The translations under genes and the position numbers were made by a program. Positions 8,917-18,690 of a stretch of 64,000 nucleotides of DNA are shown here, in pieces. How positions within the stretch are numbered: the first letter of the stretch is position 1; each line of letters starts with the position of its first letter. Source of the DNA: Natranaeroarchaeum sulfidigenes (GTDB lineage: Archaea > Halobacteriota > Halobacteria > Halobacteriales > Natronoarchaeaceae); the NCBI RefSeq assembly GCF_017094485.1, contig NZ_CP064786.1, positions 2,108,001-2,172,000 of the forward strand, in the 5' to 3' direction. The notes beneath the pieces were generated by a model. That model saw only the letters and a list, made by a program, of their open reading frames with translations. It did not search any database and was not told the DNA's origin.

Positions 8917-10038
8917 TTATCCCCAAATGTTCCCCCAGTGGAAGTCCTCGTTGGCGTTTGTATCGTCGACGAGGACTGGGCTGGTCTGGAAGTGAATGTG
9001 TCCGTCTTTCTCGATTATCTCAGCCGGTGCCCAGATGGGTTCTGCCCACAATTCGACTCCCATGTGCTCCGAGCTTGGAATCTCTAAGTCATCTTCAGTG
9101 ATTGTGTCTCCGATCTCCGGGAGTTCGTCCATTCCGTCACCCTCGACATACCGCTGCATATATTCGAGCGCGATCGGCCCGTAGAAGTAATTCGGCTGAT
9201 CGACCGCCGCATCGATGATCCCCTCGTCGACATACTCGATAACTTCGGCGTCGGCATCCAGTGTTACGAGGGTGATGTGGTCGTCCTCACCCTTTGGATA
9301 ATCCAGGTCCAGGTTCTCAAGTGCGGCTACCGCACCCAGCCCCATCTCGACCTGCGACGTATAGATTGCGTCGGGTGCACCGTTGGCATTGATCCACTCT
9401 TCGACCGCTTGCAGCGTGGAATCTCTCAAAAACTCCCCTTCAACCGTGTCGACAATCTCGAAGCCGTCTTCTGCTTCGAGCGTTTCGACGAACAGCTCGG
9501 AGCGCTGGTCCGAAATTTCCTGCTCAGGTGCACCGAACACCTCCAGCACCTCAAAATTGTCCTGGTCCGGATGGTTTTCACGGGCACGCTCGATGAGCTC
9601 CTCGCCTGCCATCTCCCCGGCAGCCTCGTTGCTGAAGGCGACGTACATGGCTACTGCCTCAGTCGTGGCGTCGACATTGACTGTGAATACTGGTATTCCC
9701 GCCTCGTCAGCCTGTTCGATGGCTGGGTTGACCGACTCTGATCCCCATGTGTTCAACAGGATCGCCTCGACACCCATTTCGATTCCCTGCTGCAAATTCT
9801 GCAACTCTTCGTCTTGATCTTCGTCGTTGCCCCACTCGTCGAGATCCATCCCCATATCTTCAGCGTAAAACTCGATGGCCTCAAGGAACGCTGTGTTCCA
9901 CGCTCCGCCTTGATAGTAGGTTGAGAACCCGTATGTTGTACCCTCATCATCGTCACCCAGACAGCCGGCAATACCGGCCAGGCCAGCTGCGGTTGCTCCC
10001 TTCACGAATTTGCGCCTATCGATGGCATTGCTATCCAT
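8917..10038 (-). CDS. sugar ABC transporter substrate-binding lipoprotein
   Basis: The ATG at 10038 gives 373 residues and places the twin-arginine motif (DRRKFVKGAT) directly at the N-terminus, followed by a hydrophobic stretch and the lipobox IAGCLGDD; a GTG at 10053 would add five residues. The mature part is a type I periplasmic-binding fold like RbsB (GIEMGVEAILLNTWGSES, GIPVFTVNVDATT, VTLDADAEVIEYVDEG). It should sit on the outer face of the cell membrane, delivering a pentose, hexose or derivative to the permease. The ligand cannot be read from sequence. It is the first gene of the operon. Confidence 0.93.
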   Translation of the reverse strand: MDSNAIDRRKFVKGATAAGLAGIAGCLGDDDEGTTYGFSTYYQGGAWNTAFLEAIEFYAEDMGMDLDEWGNDEDQDEELQNLQQGIEMGVEAILLNTWGSESVNPAIEQADEAGIPVFTVNVDATTEAVAMYVAFSNEAAGEMAGEELIERARENHPDQDNFEVLEVFGAPEQEISDQRSELFVETLEAEDGFEIVDTVEGEFLRDSTLQAVEEWINANGAPDAIYTSQVEMGLGAVAALENLDLDYPKGEDDHITLVTLDADAEVIEYVDEGIIDAAVDQPNYFYGPIALEYMQRYVEGDGMDELPEIGDTITEDDLEIPSSEHMGVELWAEPIWAPAEIIEKDGHIHFQTSPVLVDDTNANEDFHWGNIWG

Positions 10039-10066
10039 GGTCCAGTTGTACACAAAGATCCATTAC

Positions 10067-10074
10067 TAATAAAA
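10067..10074 (-). promoter_or_regulatory. TATA-like box of the sugar ABC operon
   Basis: On the minus strand the box TTTTATTA lies 28 nt before the ATG at 10038, a normal archaeal spacing for a leaderless or near-leaderless message. It also favours the ATG at 10038 over the GTG at 10053. Confidence 0.5.
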
Positions 10075-10445
10075 TTTTTCATTAAGATTTGGAGTGTTAT
10101 TCACTATAGAGACGTGCGCGATGCGATTCATTGTGCGTAAGCTCGTTTACTCGTCACGAGGTCGCTGTAGACCAACGGACTCTGTATATGTGCCGGAGGC
10201 CCGGTCCCGTGCCAGTTAGTATACCGTATCGTATCATCCACAATGAAAGCATTGTACGTAATGTATATTGGTAGTTGATTCCCAGTCAGTCCGTCCCATA
10301 TAGATGGGAGAGAGCACTACTATCGGTCGTTGCTGGTTAGTAACGATCCATTCAACGATGTTGGACGCTATTGTATAACTAAGTGTCCTGCTCTGGATCC
10401 TAATTATCCCAAACTTATAAGATACTCATTGCGGGATGTAGATAC
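10075..10445. promoter_or_regulatory. divergent control region between ABC operon and IclR regulator
   Basis: About 370 bp with no gene separate the two divergent transcription units. The AT-rich box CTTATAA at 10414-10420, 25 nt before the IclR ATG, is its likely TATA element. IclR proteins usually bind in the shared spacer of the operon they control, so the operator should lie here, but I could not pick out a convincing palindrome. Confidence 0.45.
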
Positions 10446-11228
10446 ATGCCCAACTCATCCGACTCCGAAAATGGAACGTCAATAAAAGGTGTCGAAAAAT
10501 CATTCAGAATCATTGAATCGCTCGTTGAACTCCGGAATCCAAGCCTGACAAACATTTCATCTCACCTTGGAATTCCAAAAAGCACCGTTCACGTTCATCT
10601 CCAGACCCTGGAGAAAATCGGCTACGTGGTCAATCAAGAAGGAGAGTACCGCGTGGGACTCCGCTTTCTTGAACTCGGAGAACACGCCAGATCACACTAC
10701 AGCGTGTACCAGACGGCTCAGAACGAATTGGTTGACCTGGCAAACAAAACAGACGAAGCCGTCAACATCGGTGTTATCGAAAATGGTGAACGCGTGCTTA
10801 TAAAGAAGCTTGAGATGTCGGATGCAGTGTACGACAATGCCATGACGGGGGAACGGACACACCTCCATTGGACTGCGCTCGGTAAGGCAATTCTTGCTGA
10901 GCTTGAAGACAACCAGATACGGTCAATAGTCGAACAACACGGGTTGCCCCGTGCAACTGAGAATACGATTACCGATCTGGACGAGCTGCTCGAGGAATGT
11001 GCCCAAACTCATTCTCGAGGATACTCAATAGAGGACGAGGAACGTCGTGAAGGTATATTGGCAGTCGGTGTACCGATACTGGACCGGAGTACGGATGAGG
11101 TACTTGGCTCGATATGCGTTTCCGGCCCGAAAAAACGCCTGGTATCCAGTGGTGACATTGATGAGTCGATTATCTCGGCTGTTCAAAGTAGTGCAAATGT
11201 GATCGAGCTCAGATGCAATCATTATTAA
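10446..11228 (+). CDS. IclR-family transcriptional regulator
   Basis: The 260-residue protein has the IclR arrangement: a winged helix at about residues 14-75 (VEKSFRIIESLVEL, then SHLGIPKSTVHVHLQTLEKIGYV) and a GAF-like effector domain from about 85 to 255, including HWTALGKAILAEL and the C-terminal EGILAVGVPILDRS...LGSICVSGP motifs. IclR proteins sense carboxylic or sugar-derived metabolites. It is divergent from the ABC importer, so control of that operon and perhaps of the downstream dehydrogenases is likely. It is less GC-rich than its neighbours. Confidence 0.93.
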   Translation: MPNSSDSENGTSIKGVEKSFRIIESLVELRNPSLTNISSHLGIPKSTVHVHLQTLEKIGYVVNQEGEYRVGLRFLELGEHARSHYSVYQTAQNELVDLANKTDEAVNIGVIENGERVLIKKLEMSDAVYDNAMTGERTHLHWTALGKAILAELEDNQIRSIVEQHGLPRATENTITDLDELLEECAQTHSRGYSIEDEERREGILAVGVPILDRSTDEVLGSICVSGPKKRLVSSGDIDESIISAVQSSANVIELRCNHY

Positions 11229-12579
11229 ACATCCCAATCATCCCACAGACAAGTTCAATATTGTTGGATGCAGCACTACTCGATTATGAACAGCAATAAA
11301 TAGTAACAACAGCCATACCAACTACATACAATGGATGCTATAGATTACAAGCCACACAACGGAACAGTACGGTAGTCTCCCGGAGGTTCGCTGAAATCGA
11401 AGTCCCACAGATTTACAACAGTACCATTGTAAATACAGGGCGACAAGCTCGTTGGTCAATCCGTTGGAGATACTAAGTAGACATCTGTTAGACTACCACC
11501 TCTAGGCTTGTACCTGGTGGATCTGGCCGAGGTCAAGACCAGAGGTATTCTCCTGTGCCGCTAATATAATGGAGTATCGAATTGTTTTACGAAATCCATT
11601 GTAGTGCTACTAGGAGGGCGGAACAAATCACGGTGAATGGGAGATATGGAAGCCAGCAGTCCGTAGTTTCAACACCGCCCAGCGTACATAATAATATTTA
11701 CTGGAAGCAAAATTTATAAGTTATAATATATTTATTGGTATCCTACTATTCCTCCCAGAAATCACTACGGCTGAGACCATGGCGTGAGCTGATCATATAG
11801 AACACAAGCGTATTCCCAAATGTACTCTCGGCGATCTCAGCATAAGAAAGACATTAAATTGTCAAGATATAACCGAGAACTATATAAAGTTTGCATAATA
11901 AACGGTGATTTTGACATAATTAGCCAAAATTTCCTGCAGCCGGACACAACATCAATTTCGAATCACCAGACACTATACAGCGCTACGATCTCATGGCCAA
12001 CAACACAGTCTGCGATTTGTTGATTGACCTACCGTAGTGGAATGTTGTATTCTGTGTAGAAAGACGCTTGTCATATTACAACACATATTTGAAATCAATA
12101 TATTATATAAAATTAACATTTGAGAGGAAGTGCCGTGAGTGTGTAATCCAACGTCGCAAGTCATCTGGAGTCTGGTGTTGTCGATTGTTTCACGGTCCTT
12201 GTCGTGAAAAAGTCGTTCCGTTCCACGAGGAATTTGTTTCAGTTCACACGTTTCCGGTTATAGATCTCCCCGCCGACGGGTGATTCCTTCTGATCAATCT
12301 CCGGCCCGCTAACGGAGTAGTCCCGAACAACGAGCATCAGACGAGTCCGACAGCTGTCCTATATACGGACATCCACGATTCAGTGGCGGTCTCGTTCTGT
12401 GATCCACTCGATCGTGTCGGTCTACGGACGATCCCCTGCTGGCTTCGTCGGATGGGTCGGTCACGTGGTATAATTGGGTGTTGGTGACGGGGAGAAGTGT
12501 TGAGAGTGTGGCTTCCAAGCTAGTTAAGGATAAAATGAAAACGGAAAAATTTAAATTACAAGAGTAGATTGCAAAATCT
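11229..12579. other. 1.35-kb AT-rich region without a supported gene
   Basis: This stretch has clearly lower GC than the flanking genes and many stops in all frames. Short frames such as 11820-12023 and 12068-12283 have Lys/Ile/Tyr/Asn-rich products unlike the acidic proteins around them. No transposase motif, tRNA, CRISPR or terminal inverted repeat was recognised. It could be relic DNA or a large control region. The last 35 nt hold the promoter of the pilus operon. Confidence 0.5.
12550..12557 (+). promoter_or_regulatory. TATA-like box of the pilus operon
   Basis: TTTAAATT lies 22 nt before the ATG of the secretion ATPase at 12580, consistent with an archaeal core promoter and a leaderless message for the whole overlapping operon. 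Confidence 0.5.
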
Positions 12580-14928
12580 ATGTACGATGGTGCATCGCTG
12601 GAGTTGACGACCGATCCCGCCAGATCAACGACTCGCTCGGATGGGACCATTCCCGCGCCGCTGTCGCCCGATGACCCGGAGGCGTGGTACGCCCCGGACG
12701 TTCGGGAACAGTACGAGATCCATCCGGGGGTCGTTGCAACGATCCGGGAGCACAGCAACGAGTTCACGTACGAGATCCGAGAGCCGTTACTGTCAGAGAC
12801 CGACAGGAAACAGCTCGAAACCGTTCGATCCCATTTCGAGGATGCGAACCTCGCCCGTCCATTGACAAGGGAAGGAACGATTGAACGAATGGACCAGGGG
12901 TTCGATCCGAAATATCGTGACGTCCTGCAACGATTGCTCGACTGTTCCACTCCGGCACGACGCCGACTCTCCTACTATGTACTCTGTGAGCTTCGGTGTC
13001 TGGATGATCTCACGCCGCTCGCGCTGGATGATCGGATCGAGGTGGCCGACAGTTCAGGTGAGCAACTCGTCGTCCACACCGAGAACTACGCGCCTGCAAG
13101 AACCACATTTTCCCCGAACCCGGAGTATATCGATCGGTTCGTCAGCGAACGGCTCACGACTTACCACGTCGAGTTCAGCGGGTTCGAAATACCAGTCGTG
13201 ATTTATCGGGAGAACCTCCTTGGGCGAGACTCGTTTACGACGAAGTACGCCGTACAGGAGCCAGATCTGCTACCGAACGACGAGGCACTGGTCGCGGAGT
13301 GCAAAGAACGGATCTGGGAGGCAAACGTCGACGGCTTCGTCGAGGATCGAGAATCGTTCGTTCGGGACCGCGCCCGGCGGGTCCTCTCCAGATTACTGGC
13401 TGCACGGCGCACACGTGCATGGCCTGACGCCGTCCGCTTTCGTGCCCGGAGCGCGCTCGCCGAGTACGACCTCGCAGTCCCGCCGGTCGACGGCCGGTAC
13501 TCCGACGATAGGCTCTCGGATCTGATCTACTACGTGCTCCGCGACTATGTCGGCGAGGGGAAACTCACGATTCTAATCCGCGACCGCAATCTCGAAGATA
13601 TCGAGGCCAACCGGGTGGGCGAACGGATCAAAGTCGTCCCCCGGGCTGACGTGGGTCACGGCGACCGGATCCCGACTAACCTCCGATTCGAGAACGAAAC
13701 GAGCTTTATTAATGTCGTCACGCAGTTGGCGGCCGCGGACGGAACGGAGCTAAACGCCTCGAACCCCAGCGCGAAAGTGAACCTCTCACCCGACGGGGTT
13801 GACGATGACGTGACGATCCGGTGTGCGGTCGCTCTCGGCGTGATCAGCGAAGACGGTCCCCATATCTCGGTTCGTAAACAGGCCCCCGAGGCGATGACGC
13901 CGATAGACCTGATAGAGCAGGGCAGTATCTCCACCGAACTCGTCGCATTGCTGTGGATGCTGTACGAACAGCACTCCGTTGTTATTTTTTCCGGCCCGAC
14001 TGGGGTTGGAAAAACAACTTTGATGAACGCACATATGCCGTTCGTTGACTTTCGGGATCGGCCGATCAGTATCGACGAAGGCTCCCGAGAAGTCCGATTA
14101 CCACACGAGACCGGTGTCTCGCTAACCACGCGAGACCACGAAAACGAGTACAAGCAGGTAACGATGGCGGACCTGATGACCGAGTGCAACTATCTCAATC
14201 CCGACGTCGAAGTGATCGCGGAGATCAACACCGCCGCGAGCTTCGAGACCTTCGCCGAATCGTTGAATACCGGTCACGGGATCATCGGAACCACTCACGC
14301 CGAAGACGTCCAAAAGCTCGTTAATCGGGTAGTCGAACAGGGACTTCCTCCGTATCTACTTCGCGAGATCGACCTCGTCATCTTTCCGAAACACGTCGAC
14401 GGTCACCGATATGTCGGTACCGTTATCGAGTTTCTGTCTCCCGACGAGTACAAGCAGGTCGGCGGTGAGTGTGGCGTCATTGACAAGGAGGGTACGGAAG
14501 TCCACTGGAACCGGATCGGGGGTCGAAACGAACGGGGGGAGTTCACCTTCGAGTATTCACATCCGAAACTGGAGACAATGAACGAGGAGCCGCCCGAGGA
14601 GTGGTCACATCGCTCTGCACGCGAGCAACCGATCCTTGACGACTCACGATTCGACGGCGACACGTTCGGAGGTGCAACGTCTTCCGAGACTGCAGATACA
14701 CGAGAATGTGGGCTCCGGATATTCCATTCTATTGCCAACAGATCCGATCGCCCGGTTGCGGCCGTCGAGGCGGAGTTTCACCGAAAGCACCGGTACGTCC
14801 GCTATCTTCGAGAAGACGGCGTTGACGATTTCACCGAACTGTTCGAGTTCCTCGCGGATCTCCATACCAACGAGGCCGCAACGGTCGAGCGAGCAAGTGC
14901 CAACGCCCATGGGAATACCAATGGGTAG
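12580..14928 (+). CDS. type IV pilus / secretion ATPase, VirB11-PilB type
   Basis: The 782-residue cytosolic protein has a long N-terminal region (about 1-330) and a C-terminal motor domain with Walker A GPTGVGKTT at about residues 472-480, an Asp box (PISIDEGSREVRLPHE), Walker B region (DLMTECNYLNPDVEVIAEIN) and the His box GTTHAEDVQKLVNRV. This fits the haloarchaeal PilB-type ATPases that power assembly of type IV pili, which are larger than bacterial VirB11. It overlaps the TadC-like gene by 8 bp and heads a run of seven overlapping genes. Confidence 0.93.
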   Translation: MYDGASLELTTDPARSTTRSDGTIPAPLSPDDPEAWYAPDVREQYEIHPGVVATIREHSNEFTYEIREPLLSETDRKQLETVRSHFEDANLARPLTREGTIERMDQGFDPKYRDVLQRLLDCSTPARRRLSYYVLCELRCLDDLTPLALDDRIEVADSSGEQLVVHTENYAPARTTFSPNPEYIDRFVSERLTTYHVEFSGFEIPVVIYRENLLGRDSFTTKYAVQEPDLLPNDEALVAECKERIWEANVDGFVEDRESFVRDRARRVLSRLLAARRTRAWPDAVRFRARSALAEYDLAVPPVDGRYSDDRLSDLIYYVLRDYVGEGKLTILIRDRNLEDIEANRVGERIKVVPRADVGHGDRIPTNLRFENETSFINVVTQLAAADGTELNASNPSAKVNLSPDGVDDDVTIRCAVALGVISEDGPHISVRKQAPEAMTPIDLIEQGSISTELVALLWMLYEQHSVVIFSGPTGVGKTTLMNAHMPFVDFRDRPISIDEGSREVRLPHETGVSLTTRDHENEYKQVTMADLMTECNYLNPDVEVIAEINTAASFETFAESLNTGHGIIGTTHAEDVQKLVNRVVEQGLPPYLLREIDLVIFPKHVDGHRYVGTVIEFLSPDEYKQVGGECGVIDKEGTEVHWNRIGGRNERGEFTFEYSHPKLETMNEEPPEEWSHRSAREQPILDDSRFDGDTFGGATSSETADTRECGLRIFHSIANRSDRPVAAVEAEFHRKHRYVRYLREDGVDDFTELFEFLADLHTNEAATVERASANAHGNTNG

Positions 14929-16813
14929 TTCGGCAGCAGAGTCAGAATACCGGTCTCAGAGTGCCCGACCGGTTCCGACAATCGACAGTGGACTGTACGC
15001 ACTGTTCTCTCGGCATGCGGATAGTCACCGGCACAACGCCGATCGCCGAAACTATCGCGGGACCGATATCCGGATGAGCTTCGGCGTATACCTTTCGCGA
15101 GTATATGCTGTCTCTTGGCTCGCATTTGTAGTCGTATCTGTTTGTGCAACGCTGGTCGTTCTCTCGGTTTCGTCGTTCCCCATCGAGATCGTCGGATCAC
15201 CACCAGCGAGTTCTGTACTACCGAATATCCCACAACCGTATCTCGCAGTCGGGCTAGGAATCCTCGCCGGAGGAGCCGCAAAGTACGCCGTTGTCCGTCT
15301 CGGCGGGCAGTACCTCCGCTGGATCGCGAGTTCACGACGGGCGGAGATCAATCACACGCTACCTGGTGCCGTTCGATATCTCCGTGTTCTCTCGACCGGG
15401 AGTGACAATCGCCGTGGTATGCTCCGGAAAGTCGCCGCGAACCGGGAGGCCTACGGGCAAACGGCAGTCGCCTTCCGGAAGGCGTTGAACAGGGCAGCGT
15501 TGACCGGAAGCCTTGATCGAGGGCTGCGAATCGTCGCTCGCGATACGCCGTCCAGAAACGTCCTCGCCCCGTTCGTTCTGAAGTTCAGGGAGCACGCCGA
15601 GCAGGGTGATGAGGAACTAACGAGCTATCTCCGTATGGAGAGTCGGATGCTATCCCACCAGCAGTCCCGAGCACGGGACCGCGCCGAATCGTTTCTGGAG
15701 CTACTGGCGGAACTGTTCATCGTTCTGCTGGTACTACCGGCACTCCTCGTCATCGTCGTTACCGTGTTGAGTGTTCTTTCACCGGGGCTCTCCGAACCCA
15801 TCGGCGCTCCTGTAGTCACGGTCACGGGCCAGCAGCTCCTCATCTATGGGAGTGCTGGTTTCGTTATCGTCACTGGACTGCTTGCCGCGTCACTGGTGTC
15901 GCAGGTTCGTCCCCACGACCACGCCGAACCCAGTTACAGTCGCCCCCCGGAGATTGTCGGACAGTTCGTTACTGCAGGATCGAACCCGGCGAGTGCATCA
16001 GTCGTCTGTGCTCCCATCGCAGCACTGGTTGGAGCGACGCTCTATCTGAGCAGCGTAGCGCCGATCAATGTCGTGTTGTTGACCTACGTTTCGTGGACCG
16101 CCCCGGTCGGGATCGTTGCAGTGCGCCGTGCACGCCGTAACGAGGCGAAAGATCGGGAGATCAAGGACTTTATACACGCGGTTTCGGGCCACGTCAAACT
16201 CGGTCGTCCGTTTCCGGAAGCCGTCGCGCGCGTCGCGGCCGATGTCGACCTCGGCGCGCTCGACGACGACGTCAAGACCCTCGCGTTCAACGCGAACCTG
16301 ACGACCAGGGATGGAAACCTTCGAACGGACGCGCTCGACTCGTTCGTCGCCCGAATCGGGACACCGATGGCCGAGCAGACGATCGGGCTCGTGACTGGCG
16401 CACTGGAAGCCGGTGGCGATGCGGAGGATATCTTCGAGACGCTACAGACCGAGGTTGGGCGGCTCCATCACGAGAAGCAAGCACTCCGCAATGCGATGCT
16501 GGTTTACGTGACTGTCGGGTGGACGACGGCGTTATTAATTATCGGGATTATGGTCGCGGTAGACAGCTACGTTATCGACGGGTTCGCACAGCTATCCGCA
16601 GTTTCCGAGCCCACCACGGGCGTCGCTATGGACGCCTCGACGATCGACCCCGAGCGCGACCAGTTCCGGTTTTACGTCGTGACACAGGCGACGATGCTCG
16701 CGTGTGGCTGGTTCGCTGGAATGGCCAGCCGCGGCCTGTACGAAGCGTTGTTGCACTCCGGTGCACTGGTGTTTATCGCATATCTGGTATTTTCGGGGGT
16801 CGGAATGGCATGA
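14921..16813 (+). CDS. type IV pilus platform protein, TadC/T2SF family
   Basis: The ATG at 14921, overlapping the ATPase stop, gives 630 residues; a further in-frame ATG at 14909 is possible. Upstream codons in the same frame are a shadow of the ATPase gene. The protein has two T2SF-like halves, each a cytosolic helical domain (about 125-240, with YLRVLSTGSDNRRGML, and about 400-540, with DFIHAVSGHVKLGRPFPEAVARV) followed by membrane helices, plus two N-terminal helices and a helical C-terminus. It should form the inner-membrane base on which the ATPase pushes pilins. Confidence 0.92.
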   Translation: MGSSAAESEYRSQSARPVPTIDSGLYALFSRHADSHRHNADRRNYRGTDIRMSFGVYLSRVYAVSWLAFVVVSVCATLVVLSVSSFPIEIVGSPPASSVLPNIPQPYLAVGLGILAGGAAKYAVVRLGGQYLRWIASSRRAEINHTLPGAVRYLRVLSTGSDNRRGMLRKVAANREAYGQTAVAFRKALNRAALTGSLDRGLRIVARDTPSRNVLAPFVLKFREHAEQGDEELTSYLRMESRMLSHQQSRARDRAESFLELLAELFIVLLVLPALLVIVVTVLSVLSPGLSEPIGAPVVTVTGQQLLIYGSAGFVIVTGLLAASLVSQVRPHDHAEPSYSRPPEIVGQFVTAGSNPASASVVCAPIAALVGATLYLSSVAPINVVLLTYVSWTAPVGIVAVRRARRNEAKDREIKDFIHAVSGHVKLGRPFPEAVARVAADVDLGALDDDVKTLAFNANLTTRDGNLRTDALDSFVARIGTPMAEQTIGLVTGALEAGGDAEDIFETLQTEVGRLHHEKQALRNAMLVYVTVGWTTALLIIGIMVAVDSYVIDGFAQLSAVSEPTTGVAMDASTIDPERDQFRFYVVTQATMLACGWFAGMASRGLYEALLHSGALVFIAYLVFSGVGMA

Positions 16814-17553
16814 GATCGGTAGTACCGGGGGATCGCGGACAGTCCAACGTCATCGGCGTCGCGCTCTTGCTTGCGATCACTGTGATCGGTATCGGGGGGA
16901 TGGCTGCCGGGATCGGTGCAGTTATCGACGAGAACGCCGACGCCGCCGACGCGACGACCGTCGCGGACGGCTTCGACGATAGCCTCCAGCCGACATCGAC
17001 GACGGGCCATCGGACCGGAGACGTACGGTTCACCAGCGGACAGGTCGGGGTCGAGCCCCGACAGTTGCGCGTGCTAAACGAGACCGGTCCGATCGAGACA
17101 GTACCGGTCGACGCACTGGTTTACGAGTCCGGAGAGACGCGCGTGGCGTACCACAGCGACGCTGTTGTGCGCGGGTCGCCCGGAAACGCGTGGTTCCGGA
17201 CCGAACCACCGATCACGATCGATCAACGATCGGAGGGCCCGGTCGTGATCAGCGCAGCACAGTTGAATGCGAGCCACATCGGCATTGGTGGTAACTCCAA
17301 TCGCCCAGTACAACTGGAAACGGATGTCTCGCATGAGCGCCACAACCTCGGTACGGACAGTTACCGGATCGCGGTCGAGACGTCTACGCCGGGCCCATGG
17401 AAACGGTATTTCGAGGAGATCGGAGCGACGGTCGAGACAACTGATCGAAAGTTCGCCGGTGACCGCGAAACGAGCGTCGTTGCCACAATCGATGGGGAAC
17501 GAACTGCGTACCTGGTTACTCACGACCTGCGACTGGAGGTGAGTCATGGCTGA
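16810..17553 (+). CDS. pilin-like protein with class III signal (haloarchaeal pilus operon)
   Basis: The ATG at 16810 overlaps the TadC stop (ATGA), giving 247 residues. The N-terminus has a charged leader, then RGQSNVIGVALLLAITVIGIGG, a Q-S-N-V-(I)-G-V type IV pilin motif followed by one long hydrophobic helix; prepilin peptidase PibD would cut before it. The remainder is a beta-rich, Asp/Glu/Thr-rich extracellular domain. From memory it resembles the DUF7289-type proteins of haloarchaeal pilus operons (number not checked). It is the largest of the five small products and a good candidate for the major pilin or a tip subunit. Confidence 0.8.
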   Translation: MRSVVPGDRGQSNVIGVALLLAITVIGIGGMAAGIGAVIDENADAADATTVADGFDDSLQPTSTTGHRTGDVRFTSGQVGVEPRQLRVLNETGPIETVPVDALVYESGETRVAYHSDAVVRGSPGNAWFRTEPPITIDQRSEGPVVISAAQLNASHIGIGGNSNRPVQLETDVSHERHNLGTDSYRIAVETSTPGPWKRYFEEIGATVETTDRKFAGDRETSVVATIDGERTAYLVTHDLRLEVSHG

Positions 17554-17995
17554 CAGAGCGGTGTCGGCCGTCGTCGGCAAAGCGCTGGAAGCCTCGATCG
17601 TGATTATCTACATCGGTCTGCTCACGACGACGCTGTATGCAGGGGTGCTTCCCGAGCACCGGACGGCCGCTGCGACGGAGGTGGCGGATCGGACTGTCGC
17701 TGACGTGAGCGGTGATCTACAGACGGCAGTTCCGTCAAGTACAGCCACAAACCGGACGGAACAGCAGGTTGATCTCCCTGCTACGATTCGGGGCGAGACA
17801 TACTGGATCCGGGTACAGAACGATACACTCGTACTCGAACACCCTCATTCGGATGTCGGTGAGCGAGCACCGATCGTCTTGCCTCGATCCGTGACGTCGG
17901 TCGAGGGGGAGTGGCGAAGCGACGAGCAGACTGTCATCACCGCCGAGCGGTCGGACGACACCATCGAGATACGGCTCGAAACAGGTGAGCGATAA
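17546..17995 (+). CDS. small pilus-operon membrane-anchored protein
   Basis: 149 residues, starting within the last codons of the preceding gene (8-bp overlap). The N-terminus ADRAVSAVVGKALEASIVIIYIGLLTTTLYAG is a pilin-like hydrophobic helix, preceded by a short charged stretch; the rest is a soluble beta-rich domain with several Asn-x-Thr sites that could be glycosylated outside the cell. It resembles (from memory) DUF7266 proteins of haloarchaeal pilus operons. Likely a minor pilin-like subunit; no enzymatic motif. Confidence 0.75.
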   Translation: MADRAVSAVVGKALEASIVIIYIGLLTTTLYAGVLPEHRTAAATEVADRTVADVSGDLQTAVPSSTATNRTEQQVDLPATIRGETYWIRVQNDTLVLEHPHSDVGERAPIVLPRSVTSVEGEWRSDEQTVITAERSDDTIEIRLETGER

Positions 17996-18690
17996 TGGGG
18001 GCCGACTCGTCAGGGCGTGGCCAGGCTAATCTCGTGGCACTGGCGGTTGCCATCGTCGTCCTTACTGCCGCACTGGGTGTCGGGCTCGCGATCGCCAACG
18101 GTGCGTTCGGCGACGCGGAGCGGGACGCGACCGAACGGGCGACCGCAGCGAGCCTTGCCGAGACGCTGGTGCATCCGGACTCCTCGCTCTCCGCCCGACA
18201 CAACGTCCTGAACGCGAGCGCTGTGGAGGTGTTCGAGTCACAGGATCTCGATACCCGCCATACAGCACTCGAAGCCTACGACGTTACAGTACGACTGGAC
18301 GACGAGACCCTCGCAACGACTGGAGATACGACTGCTGGCACGACGATCAGACGGGTCGTGCTCGTCGAAGAGCGACAGTCGGCCATACGGACGCCGGGGC
18401 TATCGGGGACGGCTGACCCCACCGTAACGCTGCCGCGTCGTACAGATCGAGTCGTTCTCGCGTTCGATCCGGACGACGACACGACAGTGTCCACCGTGCG
18501 GATCGATGAACGGGTCGAACTTCACAACGAATCGGGACTTGTGGGCGAACACGAGGTAGCGGTCTCGCCGCTGGAAACCTCGAAGGTCGAGATTGAGGCG
18601 GACGGAGAGGTAGTTGAGGGCGATGTCCGGATCGAGTACTTCCCGGTTCGGACCCGGTCCGCTGTGCTGGAGGTGACAGTTGATGCGTGA
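17995..18690 (+). CDS. small pilus-operon membrane-anchored protein
   Basis: 231 residues; its ATG shares one base with the TAA of the gene before. The N-terminus GRGQANLVALAVAIVVLTAALG again shows a Gly/Gln-rich pilin-like cleavage region and a single hydrophobic helix of about 22 residues. The extracellular part carries Ala-rich helix (DATERATAASLAETLV) and then beta-rich sequence. Likely a minor pilin or assembly factor; it resembles DUF7263-type proteins from memory. Confidence 0.75.
   Translation: MGADSSGRGQANLVALAVAIVVLTAALGVGLAIANGAFGDAERDATERATAASLAETLVHPDSSLSARHNVLNASAVEVFESQDLDTRHTALEAYDVTVRLDDETLATTGDTTAGTTIRRVVLVEERQSAIRTPGLSGTADPTVTLPRRTDRVVLAFDPDDDTTVSTVRIDERVELHNESGLVGEHEVAVSPLETSKVEIEADGEVVEGDVRIEYFPVRTRSAVLEVTVDA

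Noticed and set aside
11820-12283. short frames in the AT-rich gap (67 and 71 residues)
   Set aside because: Composition rich in Lys, Ile, Tyr and Asn, no start context and no resemblance to known families.
12309-12950. minus-strand frame crossing the pilus promoter
   Set aside because: Ser-rich shadow of the ATPase N-terminus that runs into the AT-rich spacer; no family resemblance.
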